From assembly GCA_012839475.1 (NCBI GenBank), contig DUNG01000023.1, forward strand, positions 248,001 through 312,000: DNA of 64,000 bases. Reading direction: 5' to 3'. Origin of the DNA: Petrimonas sp. GTDB lineage: Bacteria > Bacteroidota > Bacteroidia > Bacteroidales > Dysgonomonadaceae. The notes under the pieces were generated by a model, which made no database searches, was not told where the DNA came from, and saw only the letters and a list, made by a program, of their open reading frames with translations. Below, piece by piece: positions 35,832 to 45,718 of this stretch. Positions within the stretch are counted from its first letter, which is position 1. Each line of letters begins with the position of its first letter. A program made the position numbers and the translations under genes.

Positions 35832-36251
35832 ATCGTCCACCTCTGAGCTTGTATCGTCAACGCTGTCGATCGGATCGTTGGGTTCTGCAGCAGATCCCAT
35901 GGTATCGTTCTCCTGCACTCGCCGCCCCAACAGCTCCAGGTTATCGGCAACAATTTCGGTAATGTACCGTTTAACCCCGTTCTGGTCGTCGTACGAGCGA
36001 GAACGGATTTTTCCCTCGATATAGAGTAGTGTTCCTTTTTTTACGAACCTTTCTGCTATTTGTGCCAATCCTCTCCAGCAAACGATGTTATGCCATTCCG
36101 TTCGTTCGGGAACCTGTGTCCCGCTGGAGGTGGTATATCCTCTCTCACTGGTTGCCAGTGAAAAGCTAGCCTTGGCCACATCGTTATCAAAATACCTCAT
36201 CTCCGGGTCTCTCCCCACGTTTCCTACTAAAATTACTTTGTTCACCGACAT
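35820..36251 (-). CDS. ssb: Single-stranded DNA-binding protein
   Basis: SSB coats single-stranded DNA during replication and repair. The OB fold starts with SVNKVILVGNVGRDPEMRYF and includes TEWHNIVCWRGLAQIAERFV and KGTLLYIEGKIRSRSYDDQN. The acidic C-terminal tip ends in DDLPF, which recruits partner proteins. I chose ATG 36251 (MSVNKVIL), giving 143 residues. It lies between mutY and gldE. Confidence 0.96.
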   Translation of the reverse strand: MSVNKVILVGNVGRDPEMRYFDNDVAKASFSLATSERGYTTSSGTQVPERTEWHNIVCWRGLAQIAERFVKKGTLLYIEGKIRSRSYDDQNGVKRYITEIVADNLELLGRRVQENDTMGSAAEPNDPIDSVDDTSSEVDDLPF

Positions 36252-36294
36252 AATGTAAAAAATTATTGAATTGAAAATGATCTGTCTATCCAAA

Positions 36295-36325
36295 CAAAAA
36301 TAACTGTTTTTTTTACAATATCCAA
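36295..36325 (-). promoter_or_regulatory. Promoter of ssb
   Basis: On the minus strand TTG (36323-36325) and TATTTTTG (36295-36302) are 20 bases apart. The leader before ssb would be about 38 bases. Confidence 0.6.
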
Positions 36326-37423
36326 CTATTCATTGCTGTTAGTTTCAATATATTTATGCATGAGTCTTGAAATAGGGTAACGCTCTATCTCCTCCTCGAC
36401 AATTTGCTTGTATTGATCCATGAACGCGTGAACAGCCCCTTTTTCCATTGTTAACCTGTAGAAGTTGGCGTGGATTTGCTGGTGTGTGAGCTGATGTTTG
36501 TAGGTGAAGGGACCATCGATGGCAAGCAAAGTGGTTTCACGAAACAACTGGTTGTACTCATCGTTTTGCAACAGCTCTTCAATCTCTATCGGTTTGTCAG
36601 TTTCTATAAGTGGGAACTCGTAAAGGTTTCTCCATATATCGTTGTCCGTGCGCCTCCGAATATAGGTATTTCCATTTTGTCGGATATGGAGGTAGGTGAA
36701 GTAGCGCCTCCTCGTTTTTTTCTTCTTTATCCTGATGGGTAACTCTTCGGTTCGTCCGGTAGCGTACACCATGCAGGAGTTTGCTAGCGGACAGTCGCCA
36801 CATCTGGGTTGGCGGGGTATACAGATTAGGGAACCCAAGTCCATGATAGCCTGGTTGAAGGCACCTGGTCGTTCTTCTGGTAGTAACTCTTTGGTAAGTT
36901 CCTTCACGATCCGTTTGCCCTTGGTCGACTGGACGGGCTCTTCAACTTCGAATAGCCGGGCGATGACCCTCAAGACGTTTCCGTCGACCGCCACGTGCGG
37001 CTCGTTGAAGGCGATGGACGAGATAGCGGCGGCGGTGTATTCACCAATCCCTTTTAGTGACAGGATGTCAGTGTGGCTGGTCGGGAACTTCCCGTTAAAA
37101 CGACTTACGATATCCTTTGCAGCCGCGTGCATGTTTCTGGCCCTTGAGTAGTAGCCCAGCCCCTGCCATAGCTTCAACACCTCTTCTTCGTTTGCGTTCG
37201 CGAGTGATGCCACATTCGGGAAGCGGCGGATGAACCGCACGTAGTAATCCCATCCTTGTGAGACCCTTGTCTGTTGCAGGATGATTTCAGAAACCCAGAC
37301 GAGGTAAGGATCATCCGTTCCTCGCCAGGGCAGGTCACGCTTGTTCTCATCGTACCAGCTCAACAGCTGTTGCGTTATTTGATGACGTGTAGTTTGCTGT
37401 CGTTTCATGCGATGATGCGGCAT
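36326..37423 (-). CDS. mutY: A/G-specific adenine glycosylase
   Basis: MutY removes adenine paired with 8-oxoguanine. The helix-hairpin-helix LSLKGIGEYTAAAISSIAF and the 4Fe-4S cysteines in CIPRQPRCGDCPLANSC are present. The catalytic region ILQQTRVSQGWDYY precedes them, and a Nudix-like C-terminal domain follows. I chose ATG 37423 because a purine-rich AAGAAAGAG lies just before it and the TTG at 37456 overlaps a -7-like TATATTCG. ATG 37408 is also possible. Confidence 0.93.
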   Translation of the reverse strand: MPHHRMKRQQTTRHQITQQLLSWYDENKRDLPWRGTDDPYLVWVSEIILQQTRVSQGWDYYVRFIRRFPNVASLANANEEEVLKLWQGLGYYSRARNMHAAAKDIVSRFNGKFPTSHTDILSLKGIGEYTAAAISSIAFNEPHVAVDGNVLRVIARLFEVEEPVQSTKGKRIVKELTKELLPEERPGAFNQAIMDLGSLICIPRQPRCGDCPLANSCMVYATGRTEELPIRIKKKKTRRRYFTYLHIRQNGNTYIRRRTDNDIWRNLYEFPLIETDKPIEIEELLQNDEYNQLFRETTLLAIDGPFTYKHQLTHQQIHANFYRLTMEKGAVHAFMDQYKQIVEEEIERYPISRLMHKYIETNSNE

Positions 37424-37504
37424 ATCTCTTTCTTTTTTAGTTGCGCGAATATACAAAAAAAGAAAAAATAGACCCTTTTATTTCACCCATTGGGAAAAAA
37501 GCTA

Positions 37505-37512
37505 TATATTTG
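37505..37512 (+). promoter_or_regulatory. -7 element of the HU gene
   Basis: TATATTTG matches TAnnTTTG exactly and lies about 60 bases before the HU ATG. The -33 element is weak. Confidence 0.55.
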
Positions 37513-37572
37513 CATTCCAAAATTTTACTAAACGTATTCTACAATATTATTAATAACTAAAACAGAGATAAA

Positions 37573-37857
37573 ATGACTAAAGCAGACATTGTAAACGAGA
37601 TTGCAAAAAACACTGGAGTGGATAAGGCTTCCGTGCTGGCAACGGTAGAGTCTTTCATGGATGTGGTAAGGAACTCATTGGCCAACAATGAGAATGTTTA
37701 TTTGAGAGGTTTCGGTAGCTTTATCGTGAAAAAACGGGCTCAGAAGACGGCACGCAACATCTCCAAGAACACCACCATCATTATACCAGAGCACAATATA
37801 CCTGCCTTCAAACCGGCTAAGTCCTTTGTAGCCATGGTGAAAGAGGCTGATTTTTAA
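37573..37857 (+). CDS. HU/IHF family DNA-binding protein
   Basis: This 94-residue protein is a small nucleoid protein. It begins with MTKADIVNEIAKNTGVDKAS and has the beta-arm signature region NVYLRGFGSFIVKKRAQKTAR followed by IPAFKPAKSF. It would bind and bend DNA as a dimer. It is followed by a tiny basic peptide gene and then rng. Confidence 0.95.
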   Translation: MTKADIVNEIAKNTGVDKASVLATVESFMDVVRNSLANNENVYLRGFGSFIVKKRAQKTARNISKNTTIIIPEHNIPAFKPAKSFVAMVKEADF

Positions 37858-37877
37858 TTTTTTTAAAATAGACGAAA

Positions 37878-37970
37878 ATGCCAAGCGGAAAGAAAAGAAA
37901 ACGGCATAAGATGGCTGTTCATAAACGTAAAAAAAGACTTAGGAAAAATAGGCATAAGAAGAAGAAATAG
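37878..37970 (+). CDS. AURKAIP1/COX24-domain small basic protein (bS22/mS38-like)
   Basis: A 30-residue peptide starts MPSGKKRKRHKMAVHKRKKR and ends RKNRHKKKK. It is almost entirely lysine, arginine and histidine. It matches the Bacteroidetes proteins annotated with the AURKAIP1/COX24 C-terminal domain, related to mitochondrial mS38 and mycobacterial bS22, which bind the small ribosomal subunit at the decoding region. It lies 20 bases after the HU gene. Because it is so short it is often missed by gene finders. Confidence 0.88.
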   Translation: MPSGKKRKRHKMAVHKRKKRLRKNRHKKKK

Positions 37971-38000
37971 GCCCGTAGCATTTTTTTACAGCATATACAG

Positions 38001-38047
38001 GAACAAACTTAAAGAAAACCGATCGGGCTTTAAGTTTGTTCTTTGTC
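38001..38047 (+). terminator. Terminator-like hairpin before rng
   Basis: GAACAAACTTAAAG (38001-38014) pairs perfectly with CTTTAAGTTTGTTC (38028-38041) around a 13-base loop, followed by TTTGTCTATTTTTG. It would end the HU/bS22-like transcript, or act as an attenuator in the rng leader. Confidence 0.75.
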
Positions 38048-38139
38048 TATTTTTGAAACGGTTCTAGCGAGAACGTTTCTTTCTGTTGTGACGACAGAAT
38101 CCCTTTTTTAATATTTAATCATTTTAAAAACAAACCATT

Positions 38140-39708
38140 GTGATAAGCGAACTTGTTGTAGATGTTCAACCTAAAGAGATAACGATCGCGGTTCTAGAGG
38201 ATAAAAAGCTGGTAGAGCTGCAACAAGAAAGTCAAGATGAGTCTTTTTCGGTTGGAAATATCTACCTGGGCAAGGTGAAAAAACTGATGCCCGCCCTAAA
38301 TGCGGCATTCGTAAATGTGGGGCATAAAAAGGACGCTTTTCTTCACTATTTGGATTTAGGGGTTGCCTTCAACTCGGTTCTGGCGTTTCAGAAACATGTT
38401 GAAGACAAAAAAAGGATCCCACAGCTTCAGAAGATGAAGCTACAGCCTGATATCGATAAAGAGGGGACTATCACCGACATTTTAAAAGTCGGGCAGGAGC
38501 TACTCGTACAGATTGCTAAAGAACCCATATCGACCAAGGGTCCCAGGTTAAGTGCAGAGATATCTTTCGCGGGACGCTTCATGGTGTTGATACCCTTTAT
38601 TAATCGGGTATCGGTATCGCAAAAGATCAAGTCGCGCGAGGAACGTGCCCGTTTGCGGAAGTTGATTCAGAGCATCAAGCCCAAGAATTTCGGCGTAATC
38701 ATCAGGACAAACGCTCAAGGGAAACAGTCGGCCGAACTCGATGCGGAGTTAAAAGTACTTGTTAAGCGTTGGGAAGACAATATCGGGAAAATCTTGAAAG
38801 CAAAAGCCCCTTCGCTCATCTTCGAGGAGACGGGACGGACGGTAGCCCTTTTGCGCGATATTTTTAATCCCTCTTTTGAACAGATACATGTAAACGACAA
38901 GAGCGTGGCGCAGCAAGTGGCCGAGTACGTCAGCCTCATCGCACCAGATTGGAAGAACGTCGTGAGGCAATATAAGGGTGCACTGCCTATCCTGGATAAC
39001 TTCGGCGTAACGAAGCAGGTAAAATCACTTTTCGGGAAAACGGTAACGTTCAAGAATGGCGCCTACCTTATTATCGAGCACACTGAGGCATTGCACGTGA
39101 TAGACGTGAATAGCGGAAATCGCCACAAGTCGAAGCTGAGTCAAGAGGATAGTGCTTTTGAAGTGAACGTGGCGGCTGCTGAGGAGATCGCGCGCCAGCT
39201 GCGTTTGAGGGATATGGGGGGTATTATCGTGATCGACTTCATCGATATGAACAAGGGAGAGCACAGGAACAAGCTTCTCTCCACGATGCAAGAGCTGATG
39301 TCGAAAGATCGCGCCAAGCATAATATCCTACCATTAAGTAAGTTCGGGTTAATGCAGATCACACGTCAACGTGTGCGTCCCGAGATGGAAATTGCCACGA
39401 GCGAAGTATGCCCCACTTGCTTTGGCAAGGGAAAGATAAAATCGTCGTTCCTTTTCACCGATACGCTGGAGAGGAAGATCGGTTACTTAGTGAAGAAGCT
39501 AAAAGTGAAGAAATTCAGCCTGCACATACATCCGTATGTCGCGTCGTATGTTCAGCAAGGTCTGTTTTCATTGAAGTATAAATGGAGAAAAAAGTACAAC
39601 GCCGGGATCCGGATAATTCCCGATCAAAAGCTGGGGTTCCTGCAGTACCTGTTCTATGACAAGGATGGAAACGAGATTGACCTGAAAGAAGAGATTGAGA
39701 TAAAGTAG
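38140..39708 (+). CDS. rng: Ribonuclease E/G
   Basis: This endoribonuclease matures rRNA and degrades mRNA. The S1-like part near SVGNIYLGKVKKLMPALNAA is followed by the catalytic DNase I-like domain with the magnesium aspartates in HVIDVNSG and IIVIDFIDM. The zinc-link cysteines appear as CPTCFGKG. The 522-residue length fits RNase G rather than the long RNase E. The start is a GTG at 38140, in agreement with relatives. It follows the HU gene and the basic peptide. Confidence 0.94.
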   Translation: MISELVVDVQPKEITIAVLEDKKLVELQQESQDESFSVGNIYLGKVKKLMPALNAAFVNVGHKKDAFLHYLDLGVAFNSVLAFQKHVEDKKRIPQLQKMKLQPDIDKEGTITDILKVGQELLVQIAKEPISTKGPRLSAEISFAGRFMVLIPFINRVSVSQKIKSREERARLRKLIQSIKPKNFGVIIRTNAQGKQSAELDAELKVLVKRWEDNIGKILKAKAPSLIFEETGRTVALLRDIFNPSFEQIHVNDKSVAQQVAEYVSLIAPDWKNVVRQYKGALPILDNFGVTKQVKSLFGKTVTFKNGAYLIIEHTEALHVIDVNSGNRHKSKLSQEDSAFEVNVAAAEEIARQLRLRDMGGIIVIDFIDMNKGEHRNKLLSTMQELMSKDRAKHNILPLSKFGLMQITRQRVRPEMEIATSEVCPTCFGKGKIKSSFLFTDTLERKIGYLVKKLKVKKFSLHIHPYVASYVQQGLFSLKYKWRKKYNAGIRIIPDQKLGFLQYLFYDKDGNEIDLKEEIEIK

Positions 39709-39741
39709 AGTCGCCTTGAGCGATTTTCTAATTGGGTTAAG

Positions 39742-39772
39742 ACCGGTATTTCGAGAGAGGTACCGGTTTTTT
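39742..39772 (+). terminator. Intrinsic terminator after rng
   Basis: ACCGGTA (39742-39748) pairs with TACCGGT (39761-39767) and six T follow. It separates rng from the convergent priA. Confidence 0.85.
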
Positions 39773-39773
39773 A

Positions 39774-42101
39774 TTACACGGGGTCCACGTCGTAGTATAG
39801 GGTCACGTACCGGAACCGTTGATCCGCCCGCAGCTCTTCCTCCGTTTTCTTTAACAAATCCCGCACCGGTTGGAGGGGCAGCTCGTTTTCTAACTTTAAC
39901 AGCACTTCCCGAATATGGTGTTGTTGTACACGGTTCACCACGGGGATGTTAGGACCCAGTACCCGCTCGTGAAGCGCCCTTTTTACCCGTTGGGCGAACC
40001 GGCTGGCCGCGGCATCGGCAATAGATTCACTCTTATGTTTGAAGATTATTCTAATGAGGCGGCCGAACGGTGGGTAGTTAAACAGCTTCCGTTCTTGGAG
40101 TTGTAGATGGTAGAACCCCTCGATGTCCCCTTCCCGGATGAAGGTGTAGATGGGTTGCCCCGGGTCGTTGCTCTGGATGATCACGCGGGTTTTACCATGT
40201 TCCCTTGCCGCTCGCCCCACTGCTTGCACCATGAGTTGAAATCCCCGTTCGTGCGACCGGAAGTCGGGGTAGTTCAACAGGGAGTCGGCCGCCACGATTC
40301 CGATGACCCGAACGTTTTCGAAGTCGAACCCTTTCGAGAGCATTTGTGTGCCGACCACTATTTGAACCTCGTTTTCCCGGAAGCGATCTATTACCCGTTC
40401 CAGCTTCCCTTTGCCGCCGGTGGTATCTGCATCTACGCGGGCTACTGTCGCTTCGGGAAATAGCTGCTTGACTTCCTCCTCGATACGTTCCGTCCCGATG
40501 CCCAAGGGTTTAAGCTCTTCGTTATTGCATTTGGGGCAGGTGTGTGGCAGGGGGTACGCCCCGTTGCAGTAGTGGCAGACGAGTTGACCCCTACGCTTGT
40601 GGTAGGTGAGCGCCACTTCACATCGCGTGCATTTTGAAACCCACCCGCAGTTCTTGCACTCCACCCATGAGGCGAACCCTCGCCGGTTACGAAATAGAAT
40701 GACCTGTTCGCCGTCTGCCATTGCCTCGGTTATCGCCTCTATCAACGAGGGTGCCAAAAGCGACTTCATCTTCTTTCGCTTTCTCAGATCGTGCGTGTCC
40801 TCAATTAGCACCTCCGGTATTGTCAGGTGGTTGTACGTTGTCTTTAGCTCGACCAGTCCGAACTTCCCCTTCTTTGCGTTGTGGTACGATTCCATAGAGG
40901 GCGTGGCTGATCCCAACAACGTTTTGGCTCCGGCAATGTGTGCCAGTATGATGGCCGTGTCACGTGCGTGGTACCGTGGGGATGGATCCTGTTGCTTGTA
41001 GCTGGTTTCATGCTCCTCGTCCACCACGATTAGCCCGAGCTGTTTGTATGGCAGGAAGAGCGAGGAGCGCACCCCTAAGATAAGCTGATAGGGTTCGTCT
41101 GATTGCATCTTGTTCCATACCTCCACCCGTTCTCTTTCGCTCATCTCCGAGTGGTAGAGGGCCATTTTGTTCCCAAAGGCCGCTTTAAGTCGCTTGGTAA
41201 GCCGCGTGGTCAGTGCGATTTCCGGCATCAGGTAAAGTACTTGTTGTCCCCTTTCTATGTACTCTTTCGCAAGGTGCATGTATAGTTTTGTTTTGCCGCT
41301 TCCAGCTACCCCGTGTAGTAGACACGTTGGCCGTTCTTTAAGGCACCTTTTAATCGCTTCCAATGCATGAAGCTGCGGCTCGTTAAGTGGGGTGAGCTCT
41401 TGGAAGGGGAGATCTTTCTCTTTTTTGGCTACCTCGACTTCGTATGTTTCTAAAATGCCCTTGGCTATCAGTCCGTTTAGTACCGATGGCGAGTAGTTGT
41501 TAAACTCCATTACCCGCTTTTTGGTGATCCCATCCCGTTTTTGTTGTTCGTTCGGCTTTTCATCTCTCACCGGCTTTTTGGGATAGGGTCTCTTCCTGAT
41601 GCCTTCAGTTGTTACCGTTTCGTGAAGATTATCCACGAAACATTTGATCTCCTTAAAGAGTGCAAGCTGTTTTTTTGCCCTTCCGATGCACGTTGTCACC
41701 TCCTCTTCGGTAGCTTTTTTCACTTTCGGGTTAAGTCGGATATAGGTTTCCGTGCGGGGTTTGAGTTCCCCCTTTAGGTCCTCCGGCTTCATTGGTGGGG
41801 GGAGGGCCGCTTTGTAGACATCTCCCAGCGGCGACAAATAGTAAAAGGAGATCCACTCCCACAGTTTTATCTGCTGCTCGTCCACCACCGGGTGTGAATC
41901 GATGGAGGAGTGGATCTCCTTTGTCTCAAAATGTTGGGGTGGCTCGTCATGCAACCTCATCACGATGCCCGTGTAATGTTTCCTGCTACCGAACGGTACG
42001 ACTACCCGATACCCTCTCCCGATCGTTTGTTCCATCTCTTTTGGGACGGAGTATGTGAACAGATCGGGCAATGGAAGCGGCAGGATGACATCGGCAAACA
42101 T
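39774..42101 (-). CDS. priA: Primosomal protein N' (replication restart helicase PriA)
   Basis: PriA reloads the replisome at stalled forks. The Walker A motif is HGVAGSGKTKLYMHLAKEY and Walker B is LIVVDEEHETSYKQ. Two zinc-binding sites are formed by CKNCGWVSKCTRCEVAL and CHYCNGAYPLPHTCPKCN. The N-terminal 3' DNA-binding domain and the C-terminal domain complete the 775 residues. The gene starts 28 bases after an outer-membrane protein gene, so the two may share a transcript. Confidence 0.95.
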   Translation of the reverse strand: MFADVILPLPLPDLFTYSVPKEMEQTIGRGYRVVVPFGSRKHYTGIVMRLHDEPPQHFETKEIHSSIDSHPVVDEQQIKLWEWISFYYLSPLGDVYKAALPPPMKPEDLKGELKPRTETYIRLNPKVKKATEEEVTTCIGRAKKQLALFKEIKCFVDNLHETVTTEGIRKRPYPKKPVRDEKPNEQQKRDGITKKRVMEFNNYSPSVLNGLIAKGILETYEVEVAKKEKDLPFQELTPLNEPQLHALEAIKRCLKERPTCLLHGVAGSGKTKLYMHLAKEYIERGQQVLYLMPEIALTTRLTKRLKAAFGNKMALYHSEMSERERVEVWNKMQSDEPYQLILGVRSSLFLPYKQLGLIVVDEEHETSYKQQDPSPRYHARDTAIILAHIAGAKTLLGSATPSMESYHNAKKGKFGLVELKTTYNHLTIPEVLIEDTHDLRKRKKMKSLLAPSLIEAITEAMADGEQVILFRNRRGFASWVECKNCGWVSKCTRCEVALTYHKRRGQLVCHYCNGAYPLPHTCPKCNNEELKPLGIGTERIEEEVKQLFPEATVARVDADTTGGKGKLERVIDRFRENEVQIVVGTQMLSKGFDFENVRVIGIVAADSLLNYPDFRSHERGFQLMVQAVGRAAREHGKTRVIIQSNDPGQPIYTFIREGDIEGFYHLQLQERKLFNYPPFGRLIRIIFKHKSESIADAAASRFAQRVKRALHERVLGPNIPVVNRVQQHHIREVLLKLENELPLQPVRDLLKKTEEELRADQRFRYVTLYYDVDPV

Positions 42102-42129
42102 GTACTAGAGGCTGGGCAGCGAGCGAATA

Positions 42130-42768
42130 TTAGAAATAGAGGGAGGCCGTAATACTCCAGCTATCCGATTTGCCGTTCAACGGATCCCGCCAATTGGGCG
42201 TATCTATCGAGTAATTGTCAGTGAGTTTTACGTTGTAGTTCACCCCCACCTGTACCATACCCAGTATTTCCAACCCGGCACCGATATTGGCTCCCGCCTG
42301 GAAGGATTTCGCCTTTATATCATCACTCATGCTTTGGAAGTCGATTTTGTCTCCCGAGATTAGGTACCCGATATAGGGGCCTGCACTGCCGTATAGTTTG
42401 AGCGGTAATCCGCCCAGCCCCAGTTTGGCCTTAACGTTCACCGGCAGATTCAGGTAGCGGTTCGATACCTCGATCTTTTCACCGTTGTTATTTCCTGTGA
42501 GGTTGGCAACCGACATGCGGTTGTCGTTATAAAGTAGGGAGAGATCAAACCCGACATCCACCGCCGTTAAGGGTAAAAGTGCTTCTACCGAAGGTCCAAT
42601 GCTGTAAGAGGTCATGTTTTCCACCTTAAGCGCTTCAGTGCTGAAAGTGGGGTTGTTCAACCCGACGTCTGCTTTCACCCCGAATTTAATCTGTGAGAAG
42701 ACTGGGGTACTTAAAAGTGCTAACAGCAGCAAAATCACGCTGCCTCGAATCATTGTTTTTGTTTTCAT
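42130..42768 (-). CDS. Outer-membrane beta-barrel protein (PorT/porin family type)
   Basis: This 212-residue protein has a signal peptide (MIRGSVILLLLALLSTPVFS, then QIKFG) and a barrel pattern starting with IKFGVKADVGLNNPTF and ending in SWSITASLYF. The strands KAKLGLGGLPLKLYGSAGPY and QAGANIGAGLEILGMVQVGV are typical of the Bacteroidetes outer-membrane beta-barrel domain. Its function is unknown. It lies just upstream of priA on the same strand. Confidence 0.82.
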   Translation of the reverse strand: MKTKTMIRGSVILLLLALLSTPVFSQIKFGVKADVGLNNPTFSTEALKVENMTSYSIGPSVEALLPLTAVDVGFDLSLLYNDNRMSVANLTGNNNGEKIEVSNRYLNLPVNVKAKLGLGGLPLKLYGSAGPYIGYLISGDKIDFQSMSDDIKAKSFQAGANIGAGLEILGMVQVGVNYNVKLTDNYSIDTPNWRDPLNGKSDSWSITASLYF

Positions 42769-42898
42769 TGTTTACGCGTTTTAAGTTATTACTCTACGTA
42801 ATGTATGATGACTTTTCAGTGAAAAAGATTGAAAGCTGATTGTTAAATAACCGTAACGTACAAGTTTCCCGTTTGACGTGATGTTGCGAATCAGTTTT

Positions 42899-42939
42899 AA
42901 AAAGCGTTCCGCTTCTCTTTGAGATGGGGAACGCTTTTT
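42899..42939 (-). terminator. Terminator of the frdCAB operon
   Basis: AAAAAGCGTTCC pairs with GGAACGCTTTTT around a 17-base loop. It works on both strands by sequence, but only frdB ends towards it; the gene to its left starts away from it. Confidence 0.8.
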
Positions 42940-42989
42940 ACGATATGCTTGGCAAATCGCGCCGAGCGAACTGCCTTATTTGTAGCGTG

Positions 42990-43745
42990 TTAGTCTTTTA
43001 GTTTCGCTTTCAGGAACTCGCGGTTGAGACGTGCGATGTTGCTGATAGAGATATTCTTCGGACATTCCACCTCGCATGCACCGATGTTGGTACAGTTGCC
43101 AAAGCCCAACTCGTCCATCTTGGCCACCATCGATTTGGCACGCCTGGCTGCTTCCGGTTTCCCTTGGGGCAGTAGGGCCAGTTGGCTCACCTTTGCCGCG
43201 ACGAACAACATGGCAGACCCATTCTTACAAGCGGCCACGCAGGCGCCGCACCCGATGCAGGCTGCCGCGTCCATGGCTAATTCCGCTTTATCCCTTGGTA
43301 TGGGTATCGCATTGGCATCGGGGATGCCCCCCGTGTTGACCGACACGTACCCGCCCGCTTGCATGATTTTTTCAAATGCGGTCCTATCCACCACCAGGTC
43401 CTTGATAATCGGGAACCCGGCCGAGCGCCACGGCTCAATCGTGATGGTGTCTCCCTCGTCAAACGAACGCATGTGCAGCTGACAGGTAGTAATCTCCCCG
43501 TCGGGCCCGTGGGGATGTCCGTTGATGTAGAGGCTACACATTCCGCAAATCCCTTCACGACAATCGTGGTCGAAGGCCACGGGTATCTTCCCATCGTTGA
43601 CAAGCTGCTCATTTAGGATGTCGAGCATCTCCAGGAATGAGCTTCCCTGCGATATGTTCTTCAATTCGTACGTTTCGAAACGTCCTTTCTCTTTCGGTCC
43701 GTTCTGGCGCCAAACTTTTACTTTTATATTGATATCTTTATCCAT
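42990..43745 (-). CDS. frdB: Succinate dehydrogenase/fumarate reductase iron-sulfur subunit
   Basis: This subunit carries electrons between the quinone site and the flavin. The 2Fe-2S ligands are in [18 protein letters not shown]. The 4Fe-4S and 3Fe-4S ligands are in [16 protein letters not shown] and [15 protein letters not shown]. The 251-residue protein is the third gene of the operon. Bacteroidales use this complex mainly as fumarate reductase in anaerobic energy metabolism; succinate oxidation is possible. Confidence 0.95.
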   Translation of the reverse strand: MDKDINIKVKVWRQNGPKEKGRFETYELKNISQGSSFLEMLDILNEQLVNDGKIPVAFDHDCREGICGMCSLYINGHPHGPDGEITTCQLHMRSFDEGDTITIEPWRSAGFPIIKDLVVDRTAFEKIMQAGGYVSVNTGGIPDANAIPIPRDKAELAMDAAACIGCGACVAACKNGSAMLFVAAKVSQLALLPQGKPEAARRAKSMVAKMDELGFGNCTNIGACEVECPKNISISNIARLNREFLKAKLKD

Positions 43746-43756
43746 GATAGTTGTTA

Positions 43757-45709
43757 TTACGACTTATAGTTTCTTTGTTCACGAACCACGAACTCGTATT
43801 CGAGGGTTTCCTTGTACATTACCGGTGCCTTATCTTCTCCCCGGTATTCCCAGATAGAAACGTACGCGAACTTGTCATCGTGACGTAACGTGTCGCCCTC
43901 TTCCGTTTGATGTTCTATGCGGAAATGGCCCCCGCAAGACTCTTCCCGATCTAGCGCGTCGTGTGCCATTAACTCGCCGATCTCTATGAAATCGGCGAGC
44001 CGCAATGCCTTCTCGAGCTCCATGTTGAAGTCATCCCTCTTACCCGGTATCCTCACGTTGGTCCAGAAGTCTTCCTTCACCTCTTTCAGCTTCACAATCG
44101 CTTCCTTGAGGCCTTTCTCATCGCGTGTCATACCCACCAGCTCCCACATCACGTGCCCAAGCTTTTTATGGATGGAATCGACCGAGTGCTTCCCTTGGAT
44201 GCTCATCAGTCGGTTGACGCGGTCGCTAAGCTCCTTCTCGGCCTGCTCGAACTCCGGCAGGTCGGTGCTAAACCGCTTCACGCTAATCTGGTCCGCAAGG
44301 TAGTTTTGTATGGTATAGGGCAGGATAAAGTAGCCGTCGGCCAGTCCTTGCATCAGTGCAGACGCTCCCAGCCGGTTGGCACCGTGGTCCGAGAAGTTGG
44401 CCTCGCCAATCGCGAAGAGGCCCGGTATGTTCGTCATTAGCTCGTAATCCACCCACAGTCCCCCCATCGTGTAGTGGATGGCCGGGTAGATCATCATAGG
44501 CGTCTCGTACGGGTTGTGGTCCACGATCTTCTCGTACATCTGGAACAGGTTGCCGTAGCGTTCTTCCACAACCTCTTTACCCAGCCGCTCTATCGCCTCA
44601 GAAAAGTCGAGGTAAACGCCCAACCCGCTTGGTTCCACGCCGTAGCCCGCATCGCACCGTTCCTTCGCGGCCCTTGACGCCACGTCGCGCGGTACCAGGT
44701 TCCCGAACGCGGGGTACCTTCTCTCCAGGTAGTAGTCGCGATCCTCCTCTTTTATCTGGGTGGGTTTCAGCTTTCCGGCCCGAATGGCTTCCGCATCCTC
44801 CATCTTTTTCGGTACCCAGATGCGTCCGTCGTTACGCAACGACTCCGACATCAGGGTCAGTTTCGATTGGAACTCCCCGTGTACCGGGATGCAGGTCGGG
44901 TGAATCTGTGCCATACACGGGTTCCCGAACCAGGCCCCTTTCTTGTAGCACTGCCATGCAGCAGACCCATTGGAGGTCATCGCGTTGGTCGACAAGAAGA
45001 AGGCGTTCCCGTACCCGCCAGTAGCGATTACCACCGCGTGGGCAGCGAATCGTTCCAGTTTGCCGGTCACCAGATTCCGGGCAATGATACCCCTTGCGCG
45101 GCCATCGATCATCACCAGGTCTAACATCTCGTAGCGGGTGTATAACTTCACCTGCTTGCGGTTTATTGCGCGACACAGGGCCGAGTAGGCACCTAGCAGC
45201 AGCTGTTGGCCAGTTTGTCCCCGGGCGTAGAAGGTGCGTGACACCTGCGATCCGCCGAATGAACGGTTGGCGAGCAACCCGCCGTATTCTCGAGCGAATG
45301 GCACACCTTGTGCCACGCACTGGTCGATGATGCTGTTCGACACTTCGGCCAGTCTGTATACGTTGGCCTCGCGAGCCCGGTAGTCACCCCCCTTTATCGT
45401 ATCGTAAAACAGGCGATACACAGAGTCGCCGTCGTTCGGATAATTCTTGGCCGCGTTGATTCCACCTTGCGCGGCAATGGAGTGTGCACGTCGCGGTGAA
45501 TCCTGAATACAAAAGTTGAGCACGTTAAAGCCCAGCTCTCCCAGCGTGGCAGCGGCCGATGCTCCTGCCAGCCCGGTCCCCACCACGATAACATCGAGGC
45601 GTCGCTTATTGGCCGGGTTCACCAGCTTCTGGCTATTTTTGTAATTGGTCCATTTCTCAGCTAATGGCCCTTTGGGTACTTTCGAGTCTATCTTTTTCAT
45701 AATGTTCAT
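43757..45709 (-). CDS. frdA: Succinate dehydrogenase/fumarate reductase flavoprotein subunit
   Basis: This 650-residue subunit holds covalent FAD and the dicarboxylate site. The FAD-binding [20 protein letters not shown] is near the N-terminus, followed by [20 protein letters not shown], where the histidine is the expected FAD attachment. The catalytic arginine region includes [18 protein letters not shown] 45709 and ATG 45700 are both possible starts. It sits between frdC and frdB with only short gaps. Confidence 0.95.
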   Translation of the reverse strand: MNIMKKIDSKVPKGPLAEKWTNYKNSQKLVNPANKRRLDVIVVGTGLAGASAAATLGELGFNVLNFCIQDSPRRAHSIAAQGGINAAKNYPNDGDSVYRLFYDTIKGGDYRAREANVYRLAEVSNSIIDQCVAQGVPFAREYGGLLANRSFGGSQVSRTFYARGQTGQQLLLGAYSALCRAINRKQVKLYTRYEMLDLVMIDGRARGIIARNLVTGKLERFAAHAVVIATGGYGNAFFLSTNAMTSNGSAAWQCYKKGAWFGNPCMAQIHPTCIPVHGEFQSKLTLMSESLRNDGRIWVPKKMEDAEAIRAGKLKPTQIKEEDRDYYLERRYPAFGNLVPRDVASRAAKERCDAGYGVEPSGLGVYLDFSEAIERLGKEVVEERYGNLFQMYEKIVDHNPYETPMMIYPAIHYTMGGLWVDYELMTNIPGLFAIGEANFSDHGANRLGASALMQGLADGYFILPYTIQNYLADQISVKRFSTDLPEFEQAEKELSDRVNRLMSIQGKHSVDSIHKKLGHVMWELVGMTRDEKGLKEAIVKLKEVKEDFWTNVRIPGKRDDFNMELEKALRLADFIEIGELMAHDALDREESCGGHFRIEHQTEEGDTLRHDDKFAYVSIWEYRGEDKAPVMYKETLEYEFVVREQRNYKS

Positions 45710-45718
45710 TTTCTTATG

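Noticed and set aside
42130-42768. PorT-specific (type IX secretion) assignment for the outer-membrane protein upstream of priA
   Set aside because: The barrel pattern fits, but no other type IX secretion gene is nearby and no PorT-specific motif can be named.
43757-45709. Many overlapping open frames on the opposite strand of the flavoprotein gene
   Set aside because: They are shadows of a long GC-rich gene with a fixed codon pattern. None has a recognisable motif.
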